From the NCBI RefSeq assembly GCF_003063245.1, contig NZ_MUXE01000001.1:124001-188000 (forward strand): a stretch of 64,000 nt of DNA, in the 5' to 3' direction. Positions 9,561-19,873 of this stretch are shown piece by piece. A model generated the notes under the pieces. The model had not been told where the DNA came from. It saw only the letters and a program-made list of their open reading frames with translations, and ran no database searches. The translations under genes and the position numbers were made by a program. Source of the stretch: Arcobacter caeni. Lineage in GTDB: Bacteria; Campylobacterota; Campylobacteria; Campylobacterales; Arcobacteraceae. The stretch's first letter is position 1. Each line of letters opens with the position of its first letter.

Positions 9561-10097
9561 TTACTTCTTAGAAGTTTTTCCGGCTTTTCTGATGATTTTC
9601 TCATCAGTATATTTAACACCTTTACCTTTGTACGGTTCTGGTTTTCTATAGCCTCTAATAATTGCAGCAGCTTGACCAACTTGTTGTTTGTCAGCACCTT
9701 TTACGTTAATTATGTTTTTTTCAACAGTAACTTCTAATCCCGCAGGGATTTCATAGTTAATCGGGTGAGAATAACCTAATTGTAGTTCTAAAACTTCACC
9801 TTTTACAGCAGCTCTATAACCAACACCATTAATCTCTAAAGATTTTGTAAATCCAATATTAAGACCATTTATAGCATTAGCAGTTAAAGCTCTATAAGTT
9901 CCCCAAAATGCAGAAGACTCTTTTGTTTCACCATTTCTAGTTAAAACAATTTGTCCATCAGCAATTTCGATACCAACTCTTCCATGTGTTTCAACAGTAG
10001 AAACGTTGTTTCCTTTTTTAACACTAATTAAAGAACCATTAGCTGTTACTTCAATCCCAGCTGGGATTGCGATAGGTTTTTTTCCAATTCTAGACAT
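9561..10097 (-). CDS. rplF: 50S ribosomal protein L6
   Basis: The 178-aa protein starts [17 protein letters not shown] and contains the two repeated L6 folds, ending with the family signature [21 protein letters not shown]6 sits near the factor-binding site of the large subunit. It is 9 bp behind rpsH and 9 bp ahead of rplR. Confidence 0.97.
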   Translation of the reverse strand: MSRIGKKPIAIPAGIEVTANGSLISVKKGNNVSTVETHGRVGIEIADGQIVLTRNGETKESSAFWGTYRALTANAINGLNIGFTKSLEINGVGYRAAVKGEVLELQLGYSHPINYEIPAGLEVTVEKNIINVKGADKQQVGQAAAIIRGYRKPEPYKGKGVKYTDEKIIRKAGKTSKK

Positions 10098-10106
10098 TAA
10101 ACTCTC

Positions 10107-10505
10107 CTACCATACAGTACAAAGTAGTTCGCCACCAACATTAGCTGCATGTGCTTCATCGTTAGCAAGTACACCTTTGTTAGTAGAAACGATAATTGTA
10201 CCGTATCCATTTTTGAAGTTTTTAATTTCAGAAGCATTTTTATAAACTCTTCTTCCTGGTTTAGAAACTCTTTTAATTTCGTTGATTACTGATTTCTCAT
10301 TATCATCATATTTCAATTCAACTTGAATTGTTTTCTTATTGTTTTGTCCATCGATAACTTTGAATCCAGTAATATACTCTTTTTGTAATAAAACATTTAA
10401 AACACCTACTACAGTATTTGAGTGTAATAATGTTGCAACTTCTAATTTTCTCATTGCAGCATTTCTAATTCTAGTTAAAGCATCTGCGATTATATCATTC
10501 ATCAT
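10107..10505 (-). CDS. rpsH: 30S ribosomal protein S8
   Basis: The 132-aa protein carries the S8 opening ([14 protein letters not shown]) and the C-terminal signature ([26 protein letters not shown]). It binds the central domain of 16S rRNA and in E. coli represses the spc operon; whether it does so here is not visible. Two tandem ATGs (10505 and 10502) are possible starts behind an AGGAG site. It lies 13 bp after rpsN. Confidence 0.97.
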   Translation of the reverse strand: MMNDIIADALTRIRNAAMRKLEVATLLHSNTVVGVLNVLLQKEYITGFKVIDGQNNKKTIQVELKYDDNEKSVINEIKRVSKPGRRVYKNASEIKNFKNGYGTIIVSTNKGVLANDEAHAANVGGELLCTVW

Positions 10506-10518
10506 AGCTTAAATTCTC

Positions 10519-10704
10519 CTACCAACTAGCTTTTCTAACACCAGGTAATAAACCTTCGTTAGCCATTTTTCTTAAACAAATTCTACATAAACCAAAATCT
10601 TTATATACAGAATGAGGTCTTCCACAAACAGAACATCTTGTGTATGCACGTACTGCAAACTTAGGTGTTCTTTGTTGTTTAGCAATCATTGATTTCTTTG
10701 CCAT
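10519..10704 (-). CDS. rpsN: 30S ribosomal protein S14, zinc-binding type
   Basis: At 61 aa this is the short zinc-containing (type Z) S14. Four cysteines in [20 protein letters not shown] form the zinc ribbon. It ends [11 protein letters not shown], the usual C-terminus. Its start overlaps the rplE stop by one base (TAATG), so translation of the two is probably coupled. No second, cysteine-free S14 is seen in the window. Confidence 0.97.
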   Translation of the reverse strand: MAKKSMIAKQQRTPKFAVRAYTRCSVCGRPHSVYKDFGLCRICLRKMANEGLLPGVRKASW

Positions 10705-11252
10705 TACGCTCTTCCTTTTGTAAATGGAATTCCTACTAATTCTAGTAATCTAAATGCTTCAGCATCATTAGAAGAACTTGTAGTAATTGAAATATTCATA
10801 CCGTGTGTTTTAATAATGTTATCATATACAACTTCTGGGAACATTAATTGCTCATCTAAACCAAAGTTGAAGTTTCCTCTACCATCAAAACCATTTTTGT
10901 TAAGACCTCTAAAGTCTTTAACTCTTGGTAATGCAACGTTACATAATTTATCTAAGAAATGATACATTTGTTCACCTCTTAAAGTAACTTTTACACCAAC
11001 TGGCATACCTTCTCTAACTTTAAAACCAGCTACTGATTTCTTAGCAATAACTTTAACAGCTCTTTGACCAGCTATTAAAGAAATTGTATCTTCAATATTT
11101 TGGATTAATTTAGAATCTTTCATCGCTTCACCAGCACCAACAGAAATAACAACTTTTTCTAATTTTGCAGTTAAAGTTTTATTTTTTACAAATTCTGTTT
11201 CTAATACTGGTTTGATTTCTGATTTATATTTTTCAAATAATCTTGCTGCCAT
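10704..11252 (-). CDS. rplE: 50S ribosomal protein L5
   Basis: I place the start at the ATG at 11252 ([14 protein letters not shown]), which gives 182 aa and has AAGGTGAG 5 nt upstream. A GTG three codons earlier (11261) would add only MSK and overlap the rplX stop. Family signatures include [36 protein letters not shown] and the C-terminal [10 protein letters not shown]5 binds 5S rRNA and contacts the P-site tRNA. It is followed directly by rpsN. Confidence 0.96.
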   Translation of the reverse strand: MAARLFEKYKSEIKPVLETEFVKNKTLTAKLEKVVISVGAGEAMKDSKLIQNIEDTISLIAGQRAVKVIAKKSVAGFKVREGMPVGVKVTLRGEQMYHFLDKLCNVALPRVKDFRGLNKNGFDGRGNFNFGLDEQLMFPEVVYDNIIKTHGMNISITTSSSNDAEAFRLLELVGIPFTKGRA

Positions 11253-11253
11253 C

Positions 11254-11493
11254 TTACTCACCTTCTACTTTTGCTACATTAGAAATGTCAATTGGCATTT
11301 CTTTGTTAATAAATCCACCATCAGGATTTTTTTCTTGATCAGGTTTAACAGTTTTTTTAGCAACTTTACAATCTTTTACGATTACTTTATTTTTTGAAGG
11401 TAATACTCTTAAAACTTCTCCAGTTTTACCCTTGTCATCTCCAGCGATAATTTTTACAGTATCACCTTTTTTGATTTTTAATTTAATTGCCAT
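11254..11493 (-). CDS. rplX: 50S ribosomal protein L24
   Basis: The start is the ATG at 11493 ([20 protein letters not shown]), because GGAGGT lies 9 nt upstream; an earlier ATG would lie inside rplN. This gives 79 aa, at the short end of the family. The KOW motif ([20 protein letters not shown]) is clear. L24 starts assembly of the large subunit. It lies between rplN and rplE as usual. Confidence 0.96.
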   Translation of the reverse strand: MAIKLKIKKGDTVKIIAGDDKGKTGEVLRVLPSKNKVIVKDCKVAKKTVKPDQEKNPDGGFINKEMPIDISNVAKVEGE

Positions 11494-11494
11494 A

Positions 11495-11863
11495 TTATAA
11501 TACCTCCGGTGCAAGTGAAACGATTTTCATGAAACCTGAATATCTAACTTCTCTAGCAACTGGTCCAAAGATTCTTGTTCCAACTGGCTCTCTTTTTGCA
11601 TCAAGAATAACCGCAGCATTATCATCAAATCTAATTAATGAACCATTTTCTCTTTGAACTTCTTTATGAGTTCTAACAACAACAGCTTTAACAACTTGAC
11701 CTTTTTTAATCTTTCCAGTTGGAAGAGCTTTTTTAACAGAAGCCACAATTACATCACCAACAGTTGCATATCTTCTTTTAGAACCACCTAAAACTTTGAT
11801 ACACATAATCTCTTTAGCACCTGTATTGTCAGCTACATTTAATCTTGTAAAACTTTGAATCAT
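11495..11863 (-). CDS. rplN: 50S ribosomal protein L14
   Basis: The 122-aa protein begins [19 protein letters not shown] and has the L14 core ([44 protein letters not shown]). L14 is part of the subunit interface. Its ATG overlaps the rpsQ stop by one base. Confidence 0.98.
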   Translation of the reverse strand: MIQSFTRLNVADNTGAKEIMCIKVLGGSKRRYATVGDVIVASVKKALPTGKIKKGQVVKAVVVRTHKEVQRENGSLIRFDDNAAVILDAKREPVGTRIFGPVAREVRYSGFMKIVSLAPEVL

Positions 11864-12114
11864 TATTTAACTCCTGTAGCTACAATTGTCTTTAATCTAA
11901 AAGATTTAGTTTTTGACAATGGTCTACACTCAACAGCGATAACACTATCTCCAACATTTAATTCATTTCTTTCGTCATGAACTAAATATTTTTTAAATCT
12001 TTTTACAGTTTTGTGATATTTTGGATGCATAACTGATCTTGTAACTAGTACAGAAGCAGTTTTATCACCTGATCTTTTTACCACTACACCTTGAATCTCT
12101 CTTTTATGTGTCAT
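11863..12114 (-). CDS. rpsQ: 30S ribosomal protein S17
   Basis: The 83-aa OB-fold protein has the S17 pattern ([59 protein letters not shown]). It binds helices of the 5' domain of 16S rRNA. It lies 10 bp after rpmC and overlaps rplN by one base. Confidence 0.97.
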   Translation of the reverse strand: MTHKREIQGVVVKRSGDKTASVLVTRSVMHPKYHKTVKRFKKYLVHDERNELNVGDSVIAVECRPLSKTKSFRLKTIVATGVK

Positions 12115-12124
12115 ACTTAGATCC

Positions 12125-12316
12125 TTAGTTAGCTTTTGCAGCAGTCATAGCCGTTTGAATTTTAGCGATGTCTTTTTTAGCAACTCTTAATTCAGCTGTG
12201 TTTGTTAACTGCATTGTTTTTAGCTTAGCTTTTAATTCAAAAAGAAGCACCTTTTTCTCTTTTAATAATACTTGAAGTTCATTCAAGTTTTTGTCTTTTA
12301 AATCAGTATAGTTCAT
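12125..12316 (-). CDS. rpmC: 50S ribosomal protein L29
   Basis: The 63-aa protein is two antiparallel helices: [20 protein letters not shown] at the start, then [20 protein letters not shown] with the typical basic C-terminus. L29 lies at the exit of the peptide tunnel and helps dock chaperones. Its ATG lies 14 bp inside the end of rplP, a normal overlap for this gene pair. Confidence 0.95.
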   Translation of the reverse strand: MNYTDLKDKNLNELQVLLKEKKVLLFELKAKLKTMQLTNTAELRVAKKDIAKIQTAMTAAKAN

Positions 12317-12728
12317 TTTCGCTATCTCTTGTTACAATTTTAGTTTTAAATGGTAGCTTGTGTTGAGCTAATGTTAAAGCTTCTCTAGCTAATTCATCAG
12401 ATACACCGGCCATCTCAAAACAAATTCTTCCTGGCTTAATGTTCATAACCCATTTATCAACAGACCCTTTACCTTTTCCCATTCTTGTTTCTAATGGTTT
12501 TGCAGTAAGTGGTTTATCAGGGAATACCATAATCCAAACTTTCGCTTGTCTTTTTACTTTTCTAGTCATCGCAATTCTTGACGCTTCGATTTGTCTTGAG
12601 TCAATTCTTCCGTGCTCTACAGCTTTGATACCGATATCTCCGTATGCTAAAGAGTTTCCTCTATGAGCCATACCTCTATTTCGGCCTTTCATCATTTTTC
12701 TAAATTTCGTTCTTTTAGGCATTAACAT
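12303..12728 (-). CDS. rplP: 50S ribosomal protein L16
   Basis: The 141-aa protein starts [20 protein letters not shown], the usual M-L-x-P-K-R-T-K-F-R-K form, which supports the ATG at 12728 over one two codons later; GAGGT lies 8 nt upstream. The core [17 protein letters not shown] and GKGSVDKWV is standard. L16 lies at the base of the central protuberance close to the A-site tRNA. It follows rpsC by 2 bp. Confidence 0.97.
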   Translation of the reverse strand: MLMPKRTKFRKMMKGRNRGMAHRGNSLAYGDIGIKAVEHGRIDSRQIEASRIAMTRKVKRQAKVWIMVFPDKPLTAKPLETRMGKGKGSVDKWVMNIKPGRICFEMAGVSDELAREALTLAQHKLPFKTKIVTRDSENELY

Positions 12729-12730
12729 AA

Positions 12731-13435
12731 TTATTTACCTCTTTTCTTAGTTGGTCTTCTTTTAGGTTTAGAAGAAGTGTCTTCAGCTTTTTCAGTTGGA
12801 ATACCTTTAGCTAATACTTCACCTTTAAAAATCCAAACTTTGATACCAATACAACCATAAGTTGTATGACCTTCAGCAAAACCATAATCAATTCTAGCTC
12901 TTAAAGTATGTAAAGGAACTCTTCCTTCTAAATACCATTCAGTTCTAGCCATTTCAGCTCCACCAAGTCTACCAGAAACAGATACTTTAATACCTTTTGC
13001 TCCACCTTTTAAAGCGTTTTGCATAACTCTTTTCATAGCTCTTCTGAATGCAACTCTTCTTTCTAATTGTTGAGCAACATTTTCAGCAGATAATTGAGCA
13101 GAAGTTTGAGGTTTTCTCTCTTCTTTAATATTTACAGCAATTTCTTTACCAACTAATTTTGAAAGGGCATCTTTTAGTTTTTCAACATCTGCACCTTTTT
13201 TCCCAATAATAATACCAGGTCTAGCAGCAACTACTGTAACTCTAACTTTTTTTGCAGTTCTTTCAACGATAGTTTGAGCAATTCCAGCATAGTATAATTC
13301 TTTTTTAACATACTTTCTGATTTTGTCATCTTCTGCAACATTTGCTGGCATTGTTTCGAATTTAGGAAACCATCTTGATTCCCAATTTCTATTAATACCT
13401 AATCTTAAACCTATTGGATTAACTTTTTGACCCAT
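12731..13435 (-). CDS. rpsC: 30S ribosomal protein S3
   Basis: The 234-aa protein starts [20 protein letters not shown] and includes the KH domain with the GxxG loop ([17 protein letters not shown]) and the C-terminal domain ([20 protein letters not shown] region, [20 protein letters not shown]). S3 forms part of the mRNA entry tunnel. The last 20 residues are Lys/Arg-rich. Its ATG overlaps the rplV stop by one base. Confidence 0.98.
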   Translation of the reverse strand: MGQKVNPIGLRLGINRNWESRWFPKFETMPANVAEDDKIRKYVKKELYYAGIAQTIVERTAKKVRVTVVAARPGIIIGKKGADVEKLKDALSKLVGKEIAVNIKEERKPQTSAQLSAENVAQQLERRVAFRRAMKRVMQNALKGGAKGIKVSVSGRLGGAEMARTEWYLEGRVPLHTLRARIDYGFAEGHTTYGCIGIKVWIFKGEVLAKGIPTEKAEDTSSKPKRRPTKKRGK

Positions 13436-13767
13436 TACTTGTCTCCTTTAGTTGCAGCAGCTACTTCAATCATAATATGTGCAGTAGGTTTGTGTTTTGG
13501 AGAAGCACTTCCTCTTGCTCTTGGAGTAAATCTCTTAAGAACTGGACCTTTATCAACTCTAGCTGATACAACTACTGCATCAACTGGATCTAAACCTGCA
13601 TTTGCTACAGCAGATGCAATAACTTTAGAAATAATTCCAGCAGCTTTATTTGGAGTAAATTGTAAAGATGCGATTGCATACTCTGCATTCATTCCTTGAA
13701 CTTCTCTTGCAATTAATCTAGCTTTAATTGGAGAAAGTCTAATAAATTTTAATATTGCTTTAGCCAT
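13435..13767 (-). CDS. rplV: 50S ribosomal protein L22
   Basis: The 110-aa protein has the L22 core ([38 protein letters not shown]) and the hairpin loop region [20 protein letters not shown] that lines the peptide exit tunnel near the macrolide site. It lies 2 bp after rpsS. Confidence 0.97.
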   Translation of the reverse strand: MAKAILKFIRLSPIKARLIAREVQGMNAEYAIASLQFTPNKAAGIISKVIASAVANAGLDPVDAVVVSARVDKGPVLKRFTPRARGSASPKHKPTAHIMIEVAAATKGDK

Positions 13768-13769
13768 TC

Positions 13770-14045
13770 TTATGCCTTTCTTTGAACAGAACCTTTATGG
13801 CCCTTAAATGTTCTAGTTGGTGCAAATTCACCTAATTTATATCCAACGTGGTTCTCAGTAACATTAACTGGAACGAAGTTTCTTCCATTGTGCACATTGA
13901 AAGTTAATCCAATCATATCTGGTAATACAGTAGATCTTCTTGACCAAGTTTTGATTGGTTTTTTATCATTAGCTTCATTAGCTTTGATAACTTTTTTAAT
14001 CAGGTGTGCGTCTACGAATGGACCTTTTTTTATCGATCTTGCCAT
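13770..14045 (-). CDS. rpsS: 30S ribosomal protein S19
   Basis: The 91-aa protein starts [19 protein letters not shown] and contains [19 protein letters not shown] and the C-terminal [16 protein letters not shown]-type sequence. S19 forms a complex with S13 in the head of the small subunit. It lies 9 bp after rplB. Confidence 0.98.
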   Translation of the reverse strand: MARSIKKGPFVDAHLIKKVIKANEANDKKPIKTWSRRSTVLPDMIGLTFNVHNGRNFVPVNVTENHVGYKLGEFAPTRTFKGHKGSVQRKA

Positions 14046-14054
14046 CTTAAACCC

Positions 14055-14882
14055 TTACTTCTTTCTTTTTGAAATGATTAGTTTGTCACTAGCTTTTTTC
14101 TTTCTAGTTTTATAACCTTTAGTTGGCATACCCCATGGAGTAACAGGATGTCTACCAGAATTAGTTTTACCTTCACCACCACCGTGTGGGTGATCAATTG
14201 GATTCATTGCAGATCCTCTTGTTTGTGGTCTAATACCAAGGTGTCTACTTCTACCCGCTTTTCCAATAACCATGTTAGAGAAATCTTCGTTTCCAACTAC
14301 ACCAATTGTAGCTATACAAACACCAAGAATTTTTCTCATTTCACCAGATGGTAATCTCATGATTACATACTTGTCTTCTCTACCCATAATTTGAGCATAT
14401 CCACCAGCAGATCTAGCGATTTGACCGCCTTTTCCTGGTTTCATTTCAATATTATGAACCATTGTTCCAACAGGAATACTTAATAATCTCATTGCATTAC
14501 CAGGTAAGATGTCAAGTCCAGCTTCAGCAGCTTGTACTTTATCTCCAACTTTTAATCCAGAAGGTTGAATAATATATCTTTTATCCCCATCTAAATAAGT
14601 AACTAAACAAATTCTACAGTTTCTGTATGGATCGTATTCAACAGTTGAAATTGTACCTTCAACACCGAATTTATCTCTTTTGAAATCTATAATTCTATAT
14701 AATTTCTTAGCACCTGCTTCTTTGTGTCTTGATGTAATTCTACCGTTATTATTTCTACCAGCTGCTGCTTTTACTCTTACAAGTAAAGATCTAACTGTTG
14801 GTTTAGAAGTAATGTCAGAAGTATCCATAACAGACATAAATCTTCTTGCAGGAGTTATTGGTCTAAATTTTTTAATTGCCAT
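14055..14882 (-). CDS. rplB: 50S ribosomal protein L2
   Basis: The 275-aa protein carries the L2 signature [20 protein letters not shown] with the histidine near the peptidyl transferase region. It opens [16 protein letters not shown] and has the usual basic C-terminus. L2 is needed for subunit association and peptidyl transfer. It follows rplW by 11 bp. Confidence 0.98.
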   Translation of the reverse strand: MAIKKFRPITPARRFMSVMDTSDITSKPTVRSLLVRVKAAAGRNNNGRITSRHKEAGAKKLYRIIDFKRDKFGVEGTISTVEYDPYRNCRICLVTYLDGDKRYIIQPSGLKVGDKVQAAEAGLDILPGNAMRLLSIPVGTMVHNIEMKPGKGGQIARSAGGYAQIMGREDKYVIMRLPSGEMRKILGVCIATIGVVGNEDFSNMVIGKAGRSRHLGIRPQTRGSAMNPIDHPHGGGEGKTNSGRHPVTPWGMPTKGYKTRKKKASDKLIISKRKK

Positions 14883-14893
14883 TTATAATCCCC

Positions 14894-15175
14894 TTAAGCT
14901 GAAAGGTTCGCAATTGCTGCGCCCTCTGGTAATGTTACATAGAATTTTTTGAAATCAGGTCTTTTACCTATTTTCCCTTTAAATCTTTTTACTTTACCAT
15001 TTTGTCTTAAAGAATTCACTTTTGAAGGTGTTACTCCAAAATACTCTTTAAATACTTCTTTTAAACCGTTTTTAGTCATTCTAGGACTAGTTTGAACAAC
15101 GATTACACCATTTTCTTGAAGCTCAATTGTTTTTTCTGTATATAATATTGCTTTAATATCTGTAATATCTGCCAT
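14894..15175 (-). CDS. rplW: 50S ribosomal protein L23
   Basis: The 93-aa protein has a truncated-looking but complete L23 fold ([20 protein letters not shown], then [20 protein letters not shown] and [20 protein letters not shown]). L23 is the main docking site for trigger factor and SRP at the tunnel exit. It starts one base after the rplD stop. Confidence 0.96.
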   Translation of the reverse strand: MADITDIKAILYTEKTIELQENGVIVVQTSPRMTKNGLKEVFKEYFGVTPSKVNSLRQNGKVKRFKGKIGKRPDFKKFYVTLPEGAAIANLSA

Positions 15176-15176
15176 C

Positions 15177-15788
15177 TTAAGCCTCTTTTGTTAATGCATC
15201 AAGTACTGATTTTTCAATAAGTACTGAGTGGTATGCAGCAATTAAATAAGCGTTAACTTCTTGCTTTTCAACCATATAACAGTTTTTAATGTTTCTAAAC
15301 GCTAAATAAGTTTTTTCATCAATTGAATCACATACAATTAATGTATCTCTTTTGTTTATTTTACTTAAAACTGCAACTGCTTCTTTAGTTTTTCCTGATA
15401 CAAGTTTAATTGAATCAACAACAAATAAAGTACTATTATTTGCTTGAGCATTGATAGCATATTTTAATGCTAATGCTTTTTGTTTTTTGTTAACTTTTTG
15501 GTTATAGTTTCTTTTAGTAGGTCCAAATGCTTGCCCCCCACCAACGAATAATGGTGATCTTTTTGAACCCCATCTAGCCGCACCAGAACCTTTTTGAGCT
15601 TTAGGTTTTTTACCACCACCGCTTACTTCTGCTCTTGTTTTTGCTCTTGCTGTATTTGATCTTAATGCTGCTAAATATGATTTAACATACAAATATAAAT
15701 TATGTTTGTTTATTTCTTCATAACTAGCTGGTAAAACTACTTCACCATTACTTTCAAATTTTTCATTTAATACTATTGCTTTGCTCAT
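15177..15788 (-). CDS. rplD: 50S ribosomal protein L4
   Basis: The 203-aa protein has the L4 extended loop ([20 protein letters not shown], then [20 protein letters not shown]) that reaches the exit tunnel. In E. coli L4 also represses the S10 operon through its leader RNA; here only a short structured leader is seen and that role is unproven. Its ATG overlaps the rplC stop by 4 bp. Confidence 0.97.
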   Translation of the reverse strand: MSKAIVLNEKFESNGEVVLPASYEEINKHNLYLYVKSYLAALRSNTARAKTRAEVSGGGKKPKAQKGSGAARWGSKRSPLFVGGGQAFGPTKRNYNQKVNKKQKALALKYAINAQANNSTLFVVDSIKLVSGKTKEAVAVLSKINKRDTLIVCDSIDEKTYLAFRNIKNCYMVEKQEVNAYLIAAYHSVLIEKSVLDALTKEA

Positions 15789-16360
15789 TTAGCAACCTTT
15801 ACTTTTCCTAATGCTCCGTTTGGACCAGATACTGAACCTTTAAGAACTAAAATTCCAGTTTCAGCGTCAAATGAAATAACATCATTTTTAACAGATACAT
15901 TTGTATTTCCGTATTGCCCTGGCATTTTTTTACCTGGCTGAACTCTACCTGGCCATTCGCAGTTACCGATTGAACCAACTCTTCTACCCATTCTGTGACC
16001 GTGTGATGCTCTACCACCAGCAAAATTCCATCTTTTAACAGCTCCAGTAAACCCTCTACCTTTTGTTTTAAAAGTTGTTTTTAACCGTTGTGCTTCAGCT
16101 AATCCAGAAACATCTAAATCACCAGCTTCAGCATTTGCTACAGTCATTGTTGCAAATCTGTTAAACTCTTTAGATAAGTTATATTTTTTTTGTATACCTT
16201 CGATAGCTTTGTTAAATTTTTTACCATTGCTATACGATACAATTGCTACACCGTCAGTCACTTCACACACTTTAGTATCAAGAACTTTTAAAAGTGTAAC
16301 AGGAGTACTTGGAACAGAAACTGTTCTACTCATACCGATTTTTTGAACTATAAATTCCAT
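15785..16360 (-). CDS. rplC: 50S ribosomal protein L3
   Basis: The 191-aa protein opens [20 protein letters not shown] and contains the L3 signature ([60 protein letters not shown]). It is somewhat short for L3, mainly in the N-terminal half, as often seen in Campylobacterota. It follows rpsJ by 18 bp. Confidence 0.97.
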   Translation of the reverse strand: MEFIVQKIGMSRTVSVPSTPVTLLKVLDTKVCEVTDGVAIVSYSNGKKFNKAIEGIQKKYNLSKEFNRFATMTVANAEAGDLDVSGLAEAQRLKTTFKTKGRGFTGAVKRWNFAGGRASHGHRMGRRVGSIGNCEWPGRVQPGKKMPGQYGNTNVSVKNDVISFDAETGILVLKGSVSGPNGALGKVKVAK

Positions 16361-16378
16361 CTATATTACCCTTTCTTC

Positions 16379-16693
16379 TTATTCTTGACCCATAGATCTA
16401 ACTTCAACATCAACTTCAGGAGCTAAGTCAAGTTTCATTAACGAATCTACAGTATCTGGAGTTGCAGCTATAATATCAATAATTCTTGAATGAATTCTGA
16501 TTTCAAATTGCTCTCTAGAATCCTTATTTACGTGAGGACCTTTAATAACTGTATATCTTCTGATTTTTGTAGGAAGAGGAATAGGACCTCTTAAATCAGC
16601 ACCAGTTCTTTTAACGGCTTCAACAATTGAAGCAACACTTCTATCTAAAACTCTATGATCATAAGCCTTAAGCTTTAATCTAATTTTTTCCAT
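16379..16693 (-). CDS. rpsJ: 30S ribosomal protein S10
   Basis: The 104-aa protein has the full S10 pattern ([60 protein letters not shown]). It is the first gene of the ribosomal cluster, behind an AAAGGAAA site and a strong promoter about 65 bp upstream. S10 also takes part in transcription antitermination as NusE. Confidence 0.98.
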   Translation of the reverse strand: MEKIRLKLKAYDHRVLDRSVASIVEAVKRTGADLRGPIPLPTKIRRYTVIKGPHVNKDSREQFEIRIHSRIIDIIAATPDTVDSLMKLDLAPEVDVEVRSMGQE

Positions 16694-16751
16694 TTTTTTC
16701 CTTTAAAGAACTCGTTAGATGCGCATAAATGCACCCTAACCACATTTAGTG

Positions 16752-16787
16752 GACGCGGATTATAACTTTTTTGTATTAGAATGTCAA
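16752..16787 (-). promoter_or_regulatory. rpsJp: sigma70 promoter of the S10-spc ribosomal cluster
   Basis: Read on the minus strand, a consensus -35 TTGACA (16782-16787) is separated by exactly 17 bp from a consensus -10 TATAAT (16759-16764). The predicted start is near 16752. It gives a leader of about 60 nt containing two short hairpin-forming stretches (CCAC/GTGG and GTTAG/CTAAC) before the rpsJ ribosome binding site. It is the best promoter in the window and fits a 22-gene ribosomal transcript. Confidence 0.9.
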
Positions 16788-17222
16788 GTATTATGGGCTT
16801 CTTGGATAAAAATATATAAATTTATTTCCTTTTTTAAAGGATAGATATCTTGATTTTGACCACTAGGTAAGTTTTGATTAAGATTAGTCTAGAACGACTT
16901 AAAAAATGTAATAATATATAGAAATAGCACTTATTTAGCTAATTTACCTGCATTTCAAAGCAAATTAAACTTATTAAATACTCCTGTAACCTAACTTATT
17001 ATAACTGGATTTTTTACTTTTATATCTTCATAATCTGGATTAATACTCTTTTGACAGTAGCAATCTTTTTTGATTATGATTTGTTTGATGAATATTTCAC
17101 CTATTAGATTTACTGCATATATTTTTTATCTTTTTTAAGTGGATTACTATTTAAAATTTAAAAATACTTATTATTAAAGTTGGAAGTTAAGAGAGTTTTT
17201 TTTTGCTGAATACTGTAAAATA
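16788..17222. other. 435-bp intergenic stretch upstream of the S10 promoter
   Basis: No complete gene, tRNA or clear RNA structure is recognised between the ribosomal promoter and the end of the HIT-family gene. The only coding-like signal is a minus-strand frame at 16991-17125, open for 44 codons without a start and containing two closely spaced cysteines (KKDCYCQKSINPDYEDIKV). It may be a gene remnant. A run of ten or so T near 17200 may end transcription of the HIT gene. Confidence 0.4.
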
Positions 17223-17711
17223 TTATATAAAATATTTTGAAGCATTATCTTTTAATTTGTTAAAAATTTCATCAAAAGAAGCAGGATAAACTCTTGTTCC
17301 ACCTAAAGTTGATATAAAATTTGTATCTCCAATCCATCGTGGCAGCATATGATAATGGACATGTTGTTCAATTCCTGCACCTGCTGCTTTTCCTAGATTC
17401 ATACCAATATTAACACCCTCACAAGGCATAACTTCTTTTAGTAATTTTACACCTTGTCTTACTCGAATACTCATTTGCATCCAAATATTATCTTCTAAAT
17501 CTTCAATACTTGAAGTATGAAAAAAAGGAACAACCATCATATGTCCAGGAGAATATGGAAATTTATTCATAACTACGAAACAATATTCATCTGAAAATAA
17601 AACTTGCATTTTTGCATCTTCAATATTTTTTGAAATATGACAAAAAACACAACCTTCAATTTTTTCCTCACTAATATAATCATATCGCCATGGTGCATAT
17701 AGATGTTCCAT
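17223..17711 (-). CDS. HIT-family nucleotide hydrolase/transferase
   Basis: The 162-aa protein has the histidine triad EQHVHYHMLPRW as its active site and the upstream segment PYSPGHMMVVPFFH of the family. HIT proteins hydrolyse or transfer nucleoside monophosphates, as in Ap4A phosphorylases or adenosine 5'-monophosphoramidases. A CVFC pair at residues 21-24 with later histidines may hold zinc. It ends the ruvA-ddl-hydrolase-murF-HIT run, 16 bp after murF. The natural substrate cannot be told from sequence. Confidence 0.9.
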   Translation of the reverse strand: MEHLYAPWRYDYISEEKIEGCVFCHISKNIEDAKMQVLFSDEYCFVVMNKFPYSPGHMMVVPFFHTSSIEDLEDNIWMQMSIRVRQGVKLLKEVMPCEGVNIGMNLGKAAGAGIEQHVHYHMLPRWIGDTNFISTLGGTRVYPASFDEIFNKLKDNASKYFI

Positions 17712-17727
17712 TTTATTTTCCTAAAAT

Positions 17728-19164
17728 TTATATAAAGTTTGGAGCGTCATTTGCAAATAAAATCAAATCACCAGCTCTTGTTGTTTTTGCTAATGTTGCT
17801 TCCATTAGTGTTTTATCTTTTAAAATATATACTTTTTCTTTATCTATATTTGTACTAAATAAATGCGTATTTAAACTTCCTGTTAATATTACAAAATCAA
17901 AAGTTTTATTTATCTCTTTTGCTAAAAGAATATTTGCTTCATCAGTTGATTCTACAAGCCCAGGAGTAATGATTACTTTTCTTCCTGTATGAGTTGAGCA
18001 AATATTTACAGCCTCAAGCATACCTGTTAGATTTCCATTAAATGAGTCATCAATTATAATTTTGCCACCTGCTTCAATTTTTTGAAGTCTATGTTCAACT
18101 TGAGGAAGAGTACATAACGCCATTTTTATTTCATTTATACTCATACCTAAATAATGAGATACTAAAATAACGGCTGTCAAATTTATAGCATTAAAACTTC
18201 CTAAAATTGGCGCATGAAAATGTTCAATATTTCCAGCAACTTCAACATCAAACCAAATTCCATCTAAATTACTTTTTGTAATATGCAAATTATTTGGATA
18301 TTTTGTAATAGTTGAATATGGTTTAATTGGAACTGATTCATGAACAAATCCCATTCTCATTTTCGGAGATTTTAAAATTTCCATTTTAGTATGAATAATA
18401 TTATCTAAAGTTTTAAAATACTCAATATGTTGTTCACCAACACTTCCAATAACACAAATCTGAGGTTCTAAAAACATTGCTATTTCTTCAATATCACCTT
18501 TTACTCTAGCACCTGCTTCTGCAATATAAATTTGTGTATCAAGTGGAATATCTTTATTTACATCAAGTACAATTCCAGCAATTGTATTTACACTTCTTGG
18601 TGTTTTGTAGGTTTTATATTTCTTTTTTAAAACATGATACAAATAGTTTTTAATTGATGTTTTTCCAAATGATGCTGTAATTGCGACTGTTCTAAGTCCT
18701 GAGATACTTTGGTATCTCTGTTTTGCTTTATGTTTAAAAGAGATAAAAAATATTTTTTCCATAATTGAAGAAATTACATAAACCAGAATCAATGGAATAA
18801 AAATAAACATATTTGTACAATTTGGGTTTGTTAAACAAAGTGCCGTCATTGCAAATGTTATAAAAAGTAATATTGATAAAAATCTTTTTACTCTTGCAGT
18901 TAAAACAAGAGGTTTATCAAGCTTTTTATTCCATAAAAGAAAACTTGTTATATATATGATATAAAAATAAACAGCATAATAAGGTTCTGGAATAATATAA
19001 AAAAGAATTATTGGTGATAAAAAATATGTAATATGCCATTGCCATTTATGATGTTTAAATACAACTCTTTCTAATTTATAGTTATACCATTGAAGATTAG
19101 TAATTAAATACCAACCTAAACTCATTATTAAAATAATGTGCGTAATAATATTAAAGTATTCCAT
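17728..19164 (-). CDS. murF: UDP-N-acetylmuramoyl-tripeptide--D-Ala-D-Ala ligase with N-terminal membrane domain
   Basis: The C-terminal two thirds is a Mur ligase that adds D-Ala-D-Ala to the cell-wall precursor. It has a P-loop ITASFGKTSIKNYL, the central SVNTIAGIVLDV and EAGARVKGDIEEI, and the C-terminal DDSFNGNLTGMLEAV. The first ~150 residues form several membrane segments, an arrangement known for murF in Campylobacterota. I choose the ATG at 19164 (MEYFNIITHII), with GAGAG 8 nt upstream; a GTG at 19179 is also possible. It overlaps the hydrolase gene by 14 bp. The neighbouring ddl makes its dipeptide substrate. Confidence 0.92.
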   Translation of the reverse strand: MEYFNIITHIILIMSLGWYLITNLQWYNYKLERVVFKHHKWQWHITYFLSPIILFYIIPEPYYAVYFYIIYITSFLLWNKKLDKPLVLTARVKRFLSILLFITFAMTALCLTNPNCTNMFIFIPLILVYVISSIMEKIFFISFKHKAKQRYQSISGLRTVAITASFGKTSIKNYLYHVLKKKYKTYKTPRSVNTIAGIVLDVNKDIPLDTQIYIAEAGARVKGDIEEIAMFLEPQICVIGSVGEQHIEYFKTLDNIIHTKMEILKSPKMRMGFVHESVPIKPYSTITKYPNNLHITKSNLDGIWFDVEVAGNIEHFHAPILGSFNAINLTAVILVSHYLGMSINEIKMALCTLPQVEHRLQKIEAGGKIIIDDSFNGNLTGMLEAVNICSTHTGRKVIITPGLVESTDEANILLAKEINKTFDFVILTGSLNTHLFSTNIDKEKVYILKDKTLMEATLAKTTRAGDLILFANDAPNFI

Positions 19165-19870
19165 TTTCAATTCTCTCACTTATATTTTTTGCATTTTTTG
19201 CAAAGAAGAAATGATCACCATCATAAGATGTAAAAGTTGATTTTTTTAATAATGATGCCATTTTTTTGCCAGATTTTAAAGAAGTTGCGGTATCTTTTTC
19301 TCCCCAAAAAATCAAAGCATTATTTGTAAAATTTGTAAAATAAGATGAAAAATCTTCATTTACAACATTTTTAAAAGTTGTGTACATATTTTCACTCATT
19401 GTATTTACATCTTTACTTCTAAATGCTTTTGTAACAGATTTTAATCCTAAAGCATTAAAGATTTTTGCAAAGAAAATCTTTGCTTTTACATCAAAAGATT
19501 TTTCTTCTAAAATTCCAGCACTACTTAATAAAACTAAATTTGCTGGATTTAATAATGTTGCCACTTTGCCACCATAAGAGTGTCCAGCTATTATATCTTT
19601 TGAAGATGATAATAGTTTTAATAATTCATCTATTATCTTGGCATATTCTTTTGTTGTTAAAACATAATTATTTAAACTTTTTCCAAATCCTGGTAAATCA
19701 ATATAAATATGTCTAAAATCTTTCAAATAAGGTGAAAATACATTTTTCATAATATCCTTATTTGAACCCCAACCATGCAAAAAAATTATATCTTTTTTAG
19801 CTGTTGGGTTTACTATTTCATAAGAAATATCAAAATTTTTATTATCAACAGTCAAATTTTTTGTTGCCAA
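19151..19870 (-). CDS. alpha/beta hydrolase
   Basis: The 239-aa protein has the alpha/beta hydrolase fold: the oxyanion region IIFLHGWGSNKDI, the nucleophile elbow AGHSYGGKVA with catalytic Ser, and a late His in YDGDHFFFAKN. The start is TTG at 19870, with AAAGGAAA upstream. An orthologue sits between ddl and murF in Campylobacter, so a cell-envelope role is plausible but unproven. It begins 3 bp after ddl ends. Confidence 0.88.
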   Translation of the reverse strand: MATKNLTVDNKNFDISYEIVNPTAKKDIIFLHGWGSNKDIMKNVFSPYLKDFRHIYIDLPGFGKSLNNYVLTTKEYAKIIDELLKLLSSSKDIIAGHSYGGKVATLLNPANLVLLSSAGILEEKSFDVKAKIFFAKIFNALGLKSVTKAFRSKDVNTMSENMYTTFKNVVNEDFSSYFTNFTNNALIFWGEKDTATSLKSGKKMASLLKKSTFTSYDGDHFFFAKNAKNISERIENGIL

Positions 19871-19873
19871 AAT

